Shown: positions 8,242 to 15,857 of the stretch, one piece after another
Position numbering within the stretch: the stretch's first letter is position 1
How the letters are laid out: the number at the start of each line of letters is the position of its first letter
IMG/VR virus record: IMGVR_UViG_3300020406_000031
Location: 1-21,909 of that record
Source of the DNA: a virus
DNA length: 21,909 bases
Direction: 5' to 3' (one strand)
The notes under the pieces: generated by a model
Told to the model about the DNA's origin: nothing
The model's database searches: none
The model's input: the letters and a program-made list of their open reading frames with translations, nothing else
Translations under genes and position numbers: made by a program

Positions 8242-8576
8242 TACGCAATAGCAAAATATGTAGTGTGATGTAGAGTCTGATCCACACACTGCATCCACCA
8301 CCAGTTTTTAGTACGGTACTCCAATTTAAGTTTTCGATTAACATGTTGCTTACTATAGTCTATGTGCCAGTGTAGTACATAATCAAACATTGCAGCAAAC
8401 CATGCTGCATATGGATTTACAAATAGTGTAACAACTACAAACGTGCCCAAGCCATGTTGTAGATAATGATAGTGTCCAGGGCCAATATATTGATCTTTCC
8501 TACCTGTAAGATAGTTTTGTAATCCTAAATCTATCCAGACATGTTTAATCACTAGAGCAAAAAATAATTCAATCAT
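8217..8576 (-). CDS. DUF3307-like membrane protein
   Basis: A 119-residue integral membrane protein with probably three or four membrane segments: residues 1-15, a central stretch around TFVVVTLFVNPYAAWFAAMF, and a C-terminal stretch around YFAIAYYF. The Asp/His pattern (WIDLGLQNY, PGHYHYLQHG, HWHIDYSKQH, DQTLHHT) resembles the DUF3307 family found in bacteria and phages, function unknown. The repeated histidines could bind metal. ATG at 8576 directly follows the stop of the next gene upstream. The tail is antisense to the end of the plus-strand gene. Confidence 0.7.
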   Translation of the reverse strand: MIELFFALVIKHVWIDLGLQNYLTGRKDQYIGPGHYHYLQHGLGTFVVVTLFVNPYAAWFAAMFDYVLHWHIDYSKQHVNRKLKLEYRTKNWWWMQCVDQTLHHTTYFAIAYYFTFLTN

Positions 8577-8840
8577 TTAATGTACCGTCGGGCCTCCGTC
8601 TGAATCATCCATGTCAAAATATTTGTAAGCATTGTGAAGATCATCGCTCAGTGTATCACCAACAGTTTTTAACATTTCCTTAATCTGATCATCTTCTAAA
8701 AAAGTTTTGTATAAAACCATACTGTGTTTTAGTAGCATTGTTGCCATATACATAAAATCCTCATCACTGTGAAGTTCCTGTTGTATATGCTTAACTAACT
8801 TATCCTGTATTTCACTCAAACGCTTGTTATTATCCGCCAT
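8577..8840 (-). CDS. Small acidic helical protein, unknown
   Basis: An 87-residue protein I do not recognise. It appears all-helical, with a charged N-terminal helix (KRLSEIQDKLVKHIQQE), a Met-rich helix (MYMATMLLKHSM) and an acidic C-terminus (FDMDDSDGG). No metal or nucleotide motif is seen. It starts 11 bases inside the mini-DnaE gene with a strong GGAGGA ribosome-binding site, so the two are probably made together. A partner role for the mini-DnaE is possible but untested. Confidence 0.65.
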   Translation of the reverse strand: MADNNKRLSEIQDKLVKHIQQELHSDEDFMYMATMLLKHSMVLYKTFLEDDQIKEMLKTVGDTLSDDLHNAYKYFDMDDSDGGPTVH

Positions 8841-9402
8841 TTTTTTCCTCCAGTATGTTCATGTGTACTGCTACTAGTTGTGCGTAAGCCACACTGTGGC
8901 TCTTCTTAAAACTATAACTATCCTGTCCCGCACTCTGCCATATAGTTTTTGCAACCTCTGCCCAGGGTAATCCTATTAGATGTCTTTTTGCAGGACGTAT
9001 TACTGCTAGAAACATAGCCATGCGTGGAACACTTGTAATGTCCTCAGGCATACGAGCCGCTGTCTCAAAATGTTTTCCTACATGTATTAGTTGTTCAAAG
9101 AATGCTTGCTCCTGTAACCGAGCCCAGTTAGGTTCTCTCATAAGTTCCACTAGATGTAGTTCGTTTCGTACATGTTCATATACACCTACGTTAAGTAGAT
9201 CAAGTTTAAAGTAACCTAATTGTTCCGCATGTTTATGATCCAGTGTAGCAAGTCCATCATGAGCTACGGGTATATCTGTAAAATATACACCCGTGTTATG
9301 TTTATTACCGTTCTCCAGTCTTGCACCAACACCCTTGATGTGTTTAGTCAATTGTGTGCGATCACCAAAGTCAATGTCTACATCTGGCATATCAAAGTTC
9401 AT
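8830..9402 (-). CDS. Miniature DnaE-like protein (Pol III alpha palm/fingers motifs)
   Basis: A 190-residue protein that keeps the key DnaE motifs in order. PDVDIDF (6-12; D9 and D11 match E. coli D401 and D403) is followed by KHNTGVYF (34-41, like the HAGGVVI strand). YFKLDLL (64-70; D68 matches D555), a compressed region ending in RPAKRHLIG (136-144), and YSFKKSHSVAY (163-173, like YGFNKSHAAAY) follow. The gap from D11 to D68 is 57 residues, against about 120 in the large polymerase here. PHP, thumb, most of the fingers, clamp-binding and OB regions are missing. It is intact, with ATG coupling to its neighbours. I recall similar short proteins in T4-like marine phages, normally unnamed. Whether it polymerises, regulates the large enzyme or does something else is unknown. 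Confidence 0.75.
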   Translation of the reverse strand: MNFDMPDVDIDFGDRTQLTKHIKGVGARLENGNKHNTGVYFTDIPVAHDGLATLDHKHAEQLGYFKLDLLNVGVYEHVRNELHLVELMREPNWARLQEQAFFEQLIHVGKHFETAARMPEDITSVPRMAMFLAVIRPAKRHLIGLPWAEVAKTIWQSAGQDSYSFKKSHSVAYAQLVAVHMNILEEKNGG

Positions 9403-10246
9403 ATCTCACGCCTTCCCATACTTTGGTAGGATTTAAATCCTGTGTGTTCGTTGGATATTCTTGAGAAATTTCTATTTCGTATCCAAGATGCTGTTCGATC
9501 AAAAAATCCAAGTATGATTGTTCATATAAACAAAAATTACTAATATCCATATTAGTATTACTAGTATAACATTGAAATGCAAGTTCTACAAGTTTTCTAG
9601 ATTGTATTGTATTTTGTTTTCTATCTAAAAATGTCTGTTGATGATGTGCGATATCTATTTTGTATGTGTATCCAAGTTTAATTAATAATTTTTCTACTTG
9701 TTTACAAAAAACTTCCTGATCGTAAAACCAGGCAAATTTAAAAATATTTTCAATGCTTTGCCTATTTAATATATCTTCCTGACATTCAAAAAAAGTTTTT
9801 TCTGTTACCTTAATTAAATTTTTAAAGAATTCCCTCATACCTCGGATATGATCATTTTTAAAAATATCAACTTGTTTTTTGATATTATTTTTTATAGTTT
9901 GCGCATTTTTTGTTTTCTTATTCAATACTTTTTCTATATCAGCAAAATCTTTAATAGTTAATAAATCTAATCCAAATTCTCCAGACGCAAGCATCCAATG
10001 CCATAGCAATATGTAAAGATCTGAGTGGTCAATACTTATATAAACAAAAATGTTATTTTCATCACTAAGTGAAAGATCATGTGGGTGATGATGATCAATT
10101 ATTCTTTTTGATCCTATAGATCTATGTGCACCGTAATTACTTCCATAAAAATCAAAATCTTCAATTTCACCACTCGCTACATGACAACATCTTGTCAAGA
10201 AGTTACCATGTGTTGCACCCTGGAATAACAAAATTGGTAATGTCAA
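9392..10246 (-). CDS. AT-rich uncharacterised protein
   Basis: A 284-residue protein I do not recognise. The N-terminus is a hydrophobic strand plus turn (ILLFQGATHGNFLTRCC, residues 5-21), loosely like the opening of sulfotransferase or P-loop folds but without a Walker A lysine. The middle is Lys/Ile/Phe-rich and helical. Base composition is unlike its neighbours: 25 of 120 bases are G or C at 9781-9900 by hand count. That suggests later acquisition. Start is TTG in a TTGA overlap with the zinc-finger gene stop, with GAGG 7 bases upstream. It ends 11 bases inside the mini-DnaE gene. Confidence 0.6.
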   Translation of the reverse strand: MTLPILLFQGATHGNFLTRCCHVASGEIEDFDFYGSNYGAHRSIGSKRIIDHHHPHDLSLSDENNIFVYISIDHSDLYILLWHWMLASGEFGLDLLTIKDFADIEKVLNKKTKNAQTIKNNIKKQVDIFKNDHIRGMREFFKNLIKVTEKTFFECQEDILNRQSIENIFKFAWFYDQEVFCKQVEKLLIKLGYTYKIDIAHHQQTFLDRKQNTIQSRKLVELAFQCYTSNTNMDISNFCLYEQSYLDFLIEQHLGYEIEISQEYPTNTQDLNPTKVWEGVRYEL

Positions 10247-10974
10247 AGCCCTGCCTCTTTAAGAATATGTTTTACCCATTCTGTGTCCGCAAAGTAGTCT
10301 ACAAACTTGCGCTTCCAGAAGTCTGGATCAATGTATGGAAATATCATTTCTATTTGTTCCGTGCTTAGTTTATCCAGTGCCGCTTGACCACTGTCACAGT
10401 TAAAAACAATCCATGCACTGATACGTCCTGTTACTATGTGTTGCACAAGAAGATTACTGTTTACATAGTTAAAGTAATGGTTGAACACACTAGTCTTTTC
10501 TTCTGCCCAGTTTTCCATAGTCTTGATACTACGCTCCAGTGCATCCTGTGTTGCTTCTTTTCGCAGATGTTCCATAAGATATTCCTGATATACAGCATCT
10601 TTGCACCAGTGATCTAATTTTTTATTGCTTTTGATTACCCAGTCAATAAACTTTTGGGTGTTAATTGCACGAATAGCAACCATGTGTCTTCCAAACTTTA
10701 CAAATGCATTGTAGTATGGAGACTCACAAAAGTCACTGTATGTCTTAAACTTGGCACTGCCCTGACTAAGTTCATAAAAACGCAAGTATGCAGTCATACC
10801 CAGTTTTACTCCTGCTTCGTCCTCCTGTTGCGCACGTCGCTTGGGCTCACACAAATGCGCAGCCAGTGTGCTTTCCTTACGAAAACTCTTGCCACAGTAT
10901 TTGCATATATAATCTTTTTGTTCCATACTATAGTTAATTATAGCATCTTTTACAATTGCTGTAAAGTGATTCAT
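10243..10974 (-). CDS. Zinc-finger protein conserved in T4-like phages, unknown function
   Basis: A 243-residue protein with an N-terminal C2HC finger (C24, C27, H40, C42) of the classic CxxC-x12-H-x-C shape. A long helical domain follows with conserved-looking stretches (AYLRFYELSQGSAKF, YYNAFVKFGRH, IDPDFWKRKF). I recall this arrangement from cyanophages, where it is annotated as hypothetical. The LLVQHIVTGRIS region loosely recalls the C-terminal half of the gp59 helicase loader, which is only a suggestion. I chose ATG 10974, which forms an ATGA overlap with the upstream SGNH gene, over the ATG at 11001. Its place among replication genes fits a nucleic-acid role. Confidence 0.75.
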   Translation of the reverse strand: MNHFTAIVKDAIINYSMEQKDYICKYCGKSFRKESTLAAHLCEPKRRAQQEDEAGVKLGMTAYLRFYELSQGSAKFKTYSDFCESPYYNAFVKFGRHMVAIRAINTQKFIDWVIKSNKKLDHWCKDAVYQEYLMEHLRKEATQDALERSIKTMENWAEEKTSVFNHYFNYVNSNLLVQHIVTGRISAWIVFNCDSGQAALDKLSTEQIEMIFPYIDPDFWKRKFVDYFADTEWVKHILKEAGL

Positions 10975-11633
10975 AGATATTTCTTCACTTCCTCGGCCCA
11001 TGAGCTTTGGCAGTTATGGTTTAAATGAAATCCATCATCCGAGAACCCGTTATTCTCTATAGCAAATTCATATGGTGTTATAGGAACATAGTGTGTGCGA
11101 TCGAGCCTATCTAAGTAGTCTGTACACTGTCCTAGGCTTTGTTCTGAATAAACTTTTGTAATATCATATATGAATGTGTATTTGTATGGAATCTGTTTAC
11201 TATTCAAATATTCAATGAACATTATTACGTGATACATATTAAGTTGACTAAAATACTTAGTACAGTCACTGGTATATACTGTTTTAAATATGTCTTTTAC
11301 AGGCCCTGTTAGTTTATCAATAGCACCCAGTGGACCTCCTGATTGCACAAGATTCACATCTCCATACGGGCCCATATCATATCCTATAGGAAAACTAAAA
11401 TAATAGTTGGCTGGGTGTTGATCTTGTGGTAACGGCACACTGATTCTATTCAATCCTGTAAACATTACAAATACACTATCGTAATCTGGCAACACATGTA
11501 AACCTGTTCTGGTAATCCATGCATTATCAACACCGCCTTTAGCAAACACTGTATAAGGTTCGTCAAACATAGTGTCATGCCAAATTGCTTGATCTCTGTC
11601 TGTATAACTACATCCAAGTATAAGTTTAGTCAC
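10971..11633 (-). CDS. SGNH/GDSL-like hydrolase protein 2
   Basis: A 220-residue SGNH-like protein with GCSYTD (7-12, S9 in the nucleophile place), KGGVDNAWI for block II, FTGLNR for block III, and a DDGFHLN C-terminal motif whose D-x-x-H spacing is canonical. It has the most complete block V of the three in the window. GTG start, overlapping the gp62-like gene by 8 bases. Its 3' end is coupled by ATGA to the zinc-finger gene. Substrate cannot be read from sequence; acyl or acetyl removal from a glycan is a reasonable guess for the superfamily. Confidence 0.7.
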   Translation of the reverse strand: MTKLILGCSYTDRDQAIWHDTMFDEPYTVFAKGGVDNAWITRTGLHVLPDYDSVFVMFTGLNRISVPLPQDQHPANYYFSFPIGYDMGPYGDVNLVQSGGPLGAIDKLTGPVKDIFKTVYTSDCTKYFSQLNMYHVIMFIEYLNSKQIPYKYTFIYDITKVYSEQSLGQCTDYLDRLDRTHYVPITPYEFAIENNGFSDDGFHLNHNCQSSWAEEVKKYL

Positions 11634-12063
11634 CGTGCAACCTTTGCAGTTCTTTGATGTCCTTGTCAGTGTACATGTTCACTAGTATGTTTAGTTCATC
11701 TGTTTTTGCCAGCGGATGTAAATCTGCTATCTGTTTACGTTTTTTACTTGAATTGTTTTTGTCTTTTTGTTTGTGTCCTACCCATTGATGAAACTGTGTA
11801 CCCATGCCAGGCGATACTGTGCATAGCAACTGCCACACAAGTTTTGGATGTCGTGCCAGTTCAAAGTAAGTGCAGTTAACACGCTGGTTGCCAGCCATTA
11901 AGTAGTATGCCTGTAGTTCACTTGAACCTTTGACTAAACTTACATAACGGTTCAGTAGGAAGGGTGCTAGTTGCTTCTGATGTTCGGGTGTAAGTCTATC
12001 ATAAAAGCCATAGTCTTTTTTGTCTATGGCTGCAAGCACTGTGTTTAATGGCAGTTTACTCAA
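11626..12063 (-). CDS. gp62: Clamp-loader small subunit, gp62-like
   Basis: A 145-residue protein that by size, pattern and context fits gp62 of T4-like phages. Gp62 acts with gp44 to load the gp45 sliding clamp on primer-template DNA. Supporting features are an APFLLNRYVS stretch near residues 33-42, a helical middle, a Lys-rich linker (KDKNNSSKKRK) and a C-terminal helix (TDKDIKELQRL). It is shorter than T4 gp62 (about 187 residues), as in marine T4-like phages. Start is TTG overlapping the previous GAG-TAA, with GGAG 8 bases upstream. No gp44 is in the window. Another small replication accessory is possible. Confidence 0.5.
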   Translation of the reverse strand: MSKLPLNTVLAAIDKKDYGFYDRLTPEHQKQLAPFLLNRYVSLVKGSSELQAYYLMAGNQRVNCTYFELARHPKLVWQLLCTVSPGMGTQFHQWVGHKQKDKNNSSKKRKQIADLHPLAKTDELNILVNMYTDKDIKELQRLHGD

Positions 12064-12328
12064 AATTCACTCCATTTGTGTATATTACATCAGCAAATGA
12101 TAACACAAACATATGTGCATCGTCAAGTTTAGCAAACTCTATCCAAACAAGTTTATCCTCGTTTTGCATATCCCAGTCTAGATCTCTACGCATCCACAAA
12201 TACTTCTTAATGCGATCCAGTAAATCCTGTTGTTTTTTACCATACTTGACTGCACCATAAAAGTCCATGCTCTGACTAAAACAAAACTTACGATAATCTG
12301 TGCGTAGTATTTTACCAGGCTCTATCAA
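12056..12328 (-). CDS. Small unknown protein (TTG start inferred)
   Basis: A protein of about 90 residues that I do not recognise. It has a conserved-looking beginning (EPGKILRTDYRKF), a helical middle with many aromatic and charged residues (YLWMRRDLDWD) and a C-terminal strand region (HMFVLSFADV). The frame is open further up, but that part lies under the coding sequence of the gene before it. I place the start at TTG 12328, which overlaps the upstream stop by 17 bases; ATG 12268 (70 residues) is the alternative. The ribosome-binding site is weak, so translational coupling is likely. Confidence 0.6.
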   Translation of the reverse strand: MIEPGKILRTDYRKFCFSQSMDFYGAVKYGKKQQDLLDRIKKYLWMRRDLDWDMQNEDKLVWIEFAKLDDAHMFVLSFADVIYTNGVNFE

Positions 12329-12815
12329 TAGAGACGATCTCGTTTTGTTTGTTGATTTCTTTTGCGCAGAAAACGCAACGGGGATTATCCACTTCAGACT
12401 CAATTGGAATAGCGAGGATCTGTCCTTGTTTGAGTTTCGGGAAGAACCATTTGACATCACTGTATATATCCACTATGTTTACTGGCATGTAGTCATGTCT
12501 AAAATCTCCAAGCGGATTAAACACAAATGCGTCAAATCCTCTATCATTCAAACTTGAAAAGTTAAGCATTTCTAAATCACCAATCTCACGATCACCTATT
12601 AGAATTTTCCAATCAACAGGCATGCGTATTTTATTACCGCCTACATCTAACACAACAGCAGGCGAATTAAAACTTTCTAAAAATATTAAGGGTATAAAAA
12701 AGTAATCCGGATCCGCTGGATTGCTGTTATCCAGTATTGCAAAACGAAGATCATCAACTTCGTCAGGTATATCATTCATTTCATATGCCGTATTATCCAG
12801 GGTAAGAATACGCAT
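12312..12815 (-). CDS. Conserved hypothetical protein with C-terminal CxxC
   Basis: A 167-residue, mostly beta-strand-like protein that I do not recognise. It is acidic and rich in Asp-Pro and Phe-Asn-Pro turns. A CVFC motif at 147-150 could hold metal or a disulfide, but a second pair is missing, so a metal site would need dimerisation. ATG 12815 shares a base with the ClpP stop (TAATG), so it is coupled to the protease gene. No enzyme motif is visible. Confidence 0.65.
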   Translation of the reverse strand: MRILTLDNTAYEMNDIPDEVDDLRFAILDNSNPADPDYFFIPLIFLESFNSPAVVLDVGGNKIRMPVDWKILIGDREIGDLEMLNFSSLNDRGFDAFVFNPLGDFRHDYMPVNIVDIYSDVKWFFPKLKQGQILAIPIESEVDNPRCVFCAKEINKQNEIVSIDRAW

Positions 12816-13387
12816 TAGTATACCTCAACGATTTTATCCGCAATGCCATACTTAATTGCTTCTTCAGCACTAAGCCATTTGTCCTCGGGCGGCAATAATA
12901 CTTCTCGTATCTTTTTCTCCGTAAGTCCAGTGCATTTCTTATAGTGTTCCAGCATGCGTTCACTACTAAGTTCGAATTCTCGCATTGTAGCAAAAAGTTC
13001 ATGCTCTTTGCCTCTTGAGCCCCAACTATATTGATGACTTAGGATACTTGTGTTGGGTGTTATTACACGACGTCCTTTTTTACCAGCCATAAATGTTAGC
13101 ACACCGGAACTTGCTATAAGTCCTATACCCACAGTCTTAATTGGAATAGCACTGCCTTTCATTGTATCAATTAGTGCAAATGCAGCATGAACGCTGCCAC
13201 CTGGTGAATTAATAATTAGTGTTAGTTCCTTAGGACGTTGGCGTTTAGGCAATAGATTCATTTCGATAATCCACTTTACAAGTGGTGAAGTAGATTTGTT
13301 ATCGAATCCCTCACAAAAATATGCCATGCCTGAATTGTACATAGTTTGCCCAAACTTGGGCATGTCTTCTGTTTCTTGATCACTCAT
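12815..13387 (-). CDS. clpP: ClpP-family serine protease
   Basis: A 190-residue ClpP-type peptidase with an intact catalytic set: S93 in IASSGV (E. coli ASMGA), H118 in SHQY and D169 in EDKWLSA. The NSPGGSV substrate-binding loop is at 60-66. ClpP forms a barrel that needs an AAA+ partner to unfold proteins. No ClpX or ClpA is in the window, so it would use a host unfoldase or act alone, for example on capsid or scaffold proteins. T4 has an unrelated head protease (gp21), so this is an addition or a replacement. ATG two bases after the UvsW stop. Confidence 0.88.
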   Translation of the reverse strand: MSDQETEDMPKFGQTMYNSGMAYFCEGFDNKSTSPLVKWIIEMNLLPKRQRPKELTLIINSPGGSVHAAFALIDTMKGSAIPIKTVGIGLIASSGVLTFMAGKKGRRVITPNTSILSHQYSWGSRGKEHELFATMREFELSSERMLEHYKKCTGLTEKKIREVLLPPEDKWLSAEEAIKYGIADKIVEVY

Positions 13388-13388
13388 A

Positions 13389-14846
13389 CTAGTTCCAATC
13401 TGCTTTGTCTACCGTAAATGGATAGTTTGCTTCCTTATAAAATGCTTTACGTTTTGTTAAATGTCTTTTAGCGTATTTTGCTGTACTTGTTATGTCCCAG
13501 ATCTGTACAAAATCTTTGTCTTTAGCCTTACGAATGCCACGGCCAATGCTCTGTATGACTCGTACAAAACTTTTACCAGGCTCAACCAACACCAGATTAA
13601 AGATGCGAGGAATATTGATACCCACAGCCGCAACGCCGTAGGTTGCGATAATGACCTTTCCTTTAGCAGTTGATATCTCGTCATATTCTGCTTTTCTGTC
13701 TGCACCTTTCGTACTCCCTGATACAAAGACACTGTCTGGTATTGCAATCTGTAGTGCTTCTCCTGCACTTATACGATCCACAAGTATAAGTGTGTTGCCA
13801 CTGTCCTTAATACTATTGCATAAACTGCCTATCCAGTCTATCCTGTCCTTGTTTCCCAGTAAGTATTTAAGCTCACTCTGATAATTTGTATGTGCAATCA
13901 CATCAATCATTTGCACAATATTCACATGGCACTGTGCAAGCACACCCTTGTCCTGTAGTTCTTTTGCACTGATCTGATTTATTACAGGCCCAATACTACA
14001 CACTATGCCTACGTTCTCAAACTTTTCCTTGGGCACTGTGCCTGTTAGTCCCCAGCGTATGGGTATGTGACTCATTACACCAGTTAGCAGTGCAGTCAGT
14101 GCATCTGCTTTGGCCATGTGTACTTCGTCAACCATAATACACACCACATCCTCTAGGAACTCTCCTATGCTTATGGGTGCTACATGATTCTTTGTATTTT
14201 TTAACAGTATGTTTAGACTTTGCCAAGTACATATGGTGTGTGTTTTACCGAACTCCTTACGGTCACCATAGTAAACACCCACATCCAGACCCAAGTTAAC
14301 ATAGTCTTCTTCCGTTTGTGTAACCAAACTTTTGTTTGGCACAATAACAATGCTTCTACCATACTGTTCAACACTAGCACTAAGTGCCGCAGTCATTAGT
14401 GTTTTGCCAGCACCTGTTGCTACTTCCTGCAAACTCTGTGGATTTGCTAGAAACTGATTTATAGTTTCAACTTGGTAGTCACGTAATATAATAGGCTCTC
14501 CTTCAGCAGGATGCCCCTTTGGCCACGCTACATTACTAAAACTATCTTCCTGTACAGGCTCTAATGTGTATTCGTTCTGATATTCACGCAAGTCATTTAG
14601 CGTAACATCATAGCCCTGTTGCTGTAGTACAGGAAGAATGTCCGGGAGGAGATTAATGTATGTACTCCCTCCAAGTTGAAAGAATGCTTTTTTGCCGTCC
14701 CAGCGTCCCAGTTTTACTGCGGGCAAGTAACGAGCATAGGGTACTTCATACTTGAACATGTTACTTAACTTGCGTCTAGTATCCAGATCAAGTCCTTCAA
14801 TCTTTACGTTTACTTCATCTTTAACGTGTAGTATTGCAGGCTTCAT
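13389..14846 (-). CDS. uvsW: UvsW-like superfamily 2 helicase
   Basis: A 485-residue SF2 DNA/RNA helicase like T4 UvsW, which handles R-loops and stalled forks and helps switch from origin- to recombination-dependent replication. After a UvsW-type N-terminal domain (LGRWDGK near 46-52) come the Q-motif-like RDYQVE (122-127), Walker A ATGAGKT (143-149), DEVH (240-243), GLTGT and the motif VI stretch QSIGRGIR. Length matches T4 UvsW. It overlaps the SGNH gene 5' of it by 26 bases. All helicase motifs look intact. Confidence 0.9.
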   Translation of the reverse strand: MKPAILHVKDEVNVKIEGLDLDTRRKLSNMFKYEVPYARYLPAVKLGRWDGKKAFFQLGGSTYINLLPDILPVLQQQGYDVTLNDLREYQNEYTLEPVQEDSFSNVAWPKGHPAEGEPIILRDYQVETINQFLANPQSLQEVATGAGKTLMTAALSASVEQYGRSIVIVPNKSLVTQTEEDYVNLGLDVGVYYGDRKEFGKTHTICTWQSLNILLKNTKNHVAPISIGEFLEDVVCIMVDEVHMAKADALTALLTGVMSHIPIRWGLTGTVPKEKFENVGIVCSIGPVINQISAKELQDKGVLAQCHVNIVQMIDVIAHTNYQSELKYLLGNKDRIDWIGSLCNSIKDSGNTLILVDRISAGEALQIAIPDSVFVSGSTKGADRKAEYDEISTAKGKVIIATYGVAAVGINIPRIFNLVLVEPGKSFVRVIQSIGRGIRKAKDKDFVQIWDITSTAKYAKRHLTKRKAFYKEANYPFTVDKADWN

Positions 14847-15465
14847 ATAATTTCTCTGCTATCCTTTTGTGTCCTTCTTGTAGTGGATGTCCACCAGTGC
14901 CTTGTGTTGTTCCCCAAGTCCATTCTACAAAACCAGTGTTTGGCCAACCAACAAATTTTTCTGAATCAACAAGTGTTGTGTATTGTTCACTATCAGTATA
15001 GCGTTCCTGATTATCAAATGCTGTACACATTATATAATCTATTTCGCGATTTTGCAAGAAACTCTGTAGTAGAATAACCTGTCTTAACCAACGTCTATAT
15101 TCATGTTCTGGATTATTGTGAAGTGTGATATATTTAATAAGCTCGTGTCTATAAAGTAATTTACCTGAACGATCACCACTAAATGTTTTGCTATTACAGC
15201 CTGGCCAGATATCATAGGCACCCCATTCATCTGCGTGTTCCTGTCTACCGCAACTTGTCCAGGCCACTACTACTAGTTCAGGTTTGTGTTTAGCAACTGC
15301 TTGTATTGTTTTCTTAACAATATACTCATTGCCTATTCCAGGGCGACCTTCATTTATTAGTTCACAATCTAACTGATTAGCAAGTAGTATTGGCCACGCC
15401 TGTGTACTAGGATCTTCAAGTTCCTGTCCATATGTAAAACTATCCCCTATTGTGTATAGGATCAT
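14821..15465 (-). CDS. SGNH/GDSL-like hydrolase protein 3
   Basis: A 214-residue SGNH-like protein: GDSFTYG (7-13, S9), a GRPGIGNE stretch for block II with Gly, VAWTSCGR for block III, and GTGGHPLQEGH for block V. The catalytic Asp before the His appears replaced by Gly, so activity may be weak or use a Ser-His dyad. ATG in an ATGA overlap with SufE. It follows the ferredoxin and SufE genes but has no obvious link to iron-sulfur chemistry. Confidence 0.72.
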   Translation of the reverse strand: MILYTIGDSFTYGQELEDPSTQAWPILLANQLDCELINEGRPGIGNEYIVKKTIQAVAKHKPELVVVAWTSCGRQEHADEWGAYDIWPGCNSKTFSGDRSGKLLYRHELIKYITLHNNPEHEYRRWLRQVILLQSFLQNREIDYIMCTAFDNQERYTDSEQYTTLVDSEKFVGWPNTGFVEWTWGTTQGTGGHPLQEGHKRIAEKLYEACNTTR

Positions 15466-15857
15466 AGTCTTTGTAACCTTGTCTGAATATTTCCTATTAG
15501 ACTACTAAGTCCATTACGTCTTTGTGCAGTAAGTAGTTCTTTTATACCTAGTTGATTTAGATCATCGCGGGTAATGGCTAGTGCTTCAGATAAACTAATA
15601 TCACTAAAACAATCACATATTACACTTGTTATACCCTTAGTAATCATGGCATCACTGTCATAGTATACACGCACTATGTCCTCGACCAGTCCTACGTCAA
15701 TCCAGATTTGACTCATGCAACCTTTTACTAGTCTATCTTCTGTGCGTAATTCTACAGGTAAACTTGTTTTATTTTTAGCAAGGTCAATAATATACATTAA
15801 TCTATCATTGCCTTCTAAAAAACTAAATTCGTCTCGCCATTTTTCTATTTTGCTCAT
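15462..15857 (-). CDS. sufE: SufE-like sulfur acceptor protein
   Basis: A 131-residue protein matching SufE, which takes persulfide sulfur from the cysteine desulfurase SufS and passes it to the SufBCD scaffold. The acceptor cysteine is C47 in VKGCMSQIW (E. coli GCQS). The C-terminal ARRNGL-like element reads [11 protein letters not shown]. Length is near the family norm of about 140. It overlaps the ferredoxin stop as ATGA. A phage SufE would raise host cluster assembly if host SufS and SufBCD are present; neither is in the window. Confidence 0.88.
   Translation of the reverse strand: MSKIEKWRDEFSFLEGNDRLMYIIDLAKNKTSLPVELRTEDRLVKGCMSQIWIDVGLVEDIVRVYYDSDAMITKGITSVICDCFSDISLSEALAITRDDLNQLGIKELLTAQRRNGLSSLIGNIQTRLQRL

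Noticed and set aside
8830-9402. Mini-DnaE as one half of a split polymerase or as a decayed remnant
   Set aside because: It repeats the same catalytic motifs as the large DnaE, so the two are not complementary halves, and its frame, overlaps and ribosome-binding sites are intact, so it does not look like decay.
10654-11028. Plus-strand ORF of 124 residues opposite the zinc-finger gene
   Set aside because: It is antisense to a clear gene and is full of Cys, Ser and Phe, as expected for a shadow frame.
12056-12460. Upstream ATG at 12460 for the 12056 gene
   Set aside because: It would overlap 149 bases of a clear gene in another frame, and the extra residues (Ser/Asn/Lys-rich) look like shadow translation.
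13490-13768. Minus-strand ORF of 92 residues within UvsW
   Set aside because: It is another frame of the helicase region encoding conserved UvsW motifs; composition and product are not protein-like.
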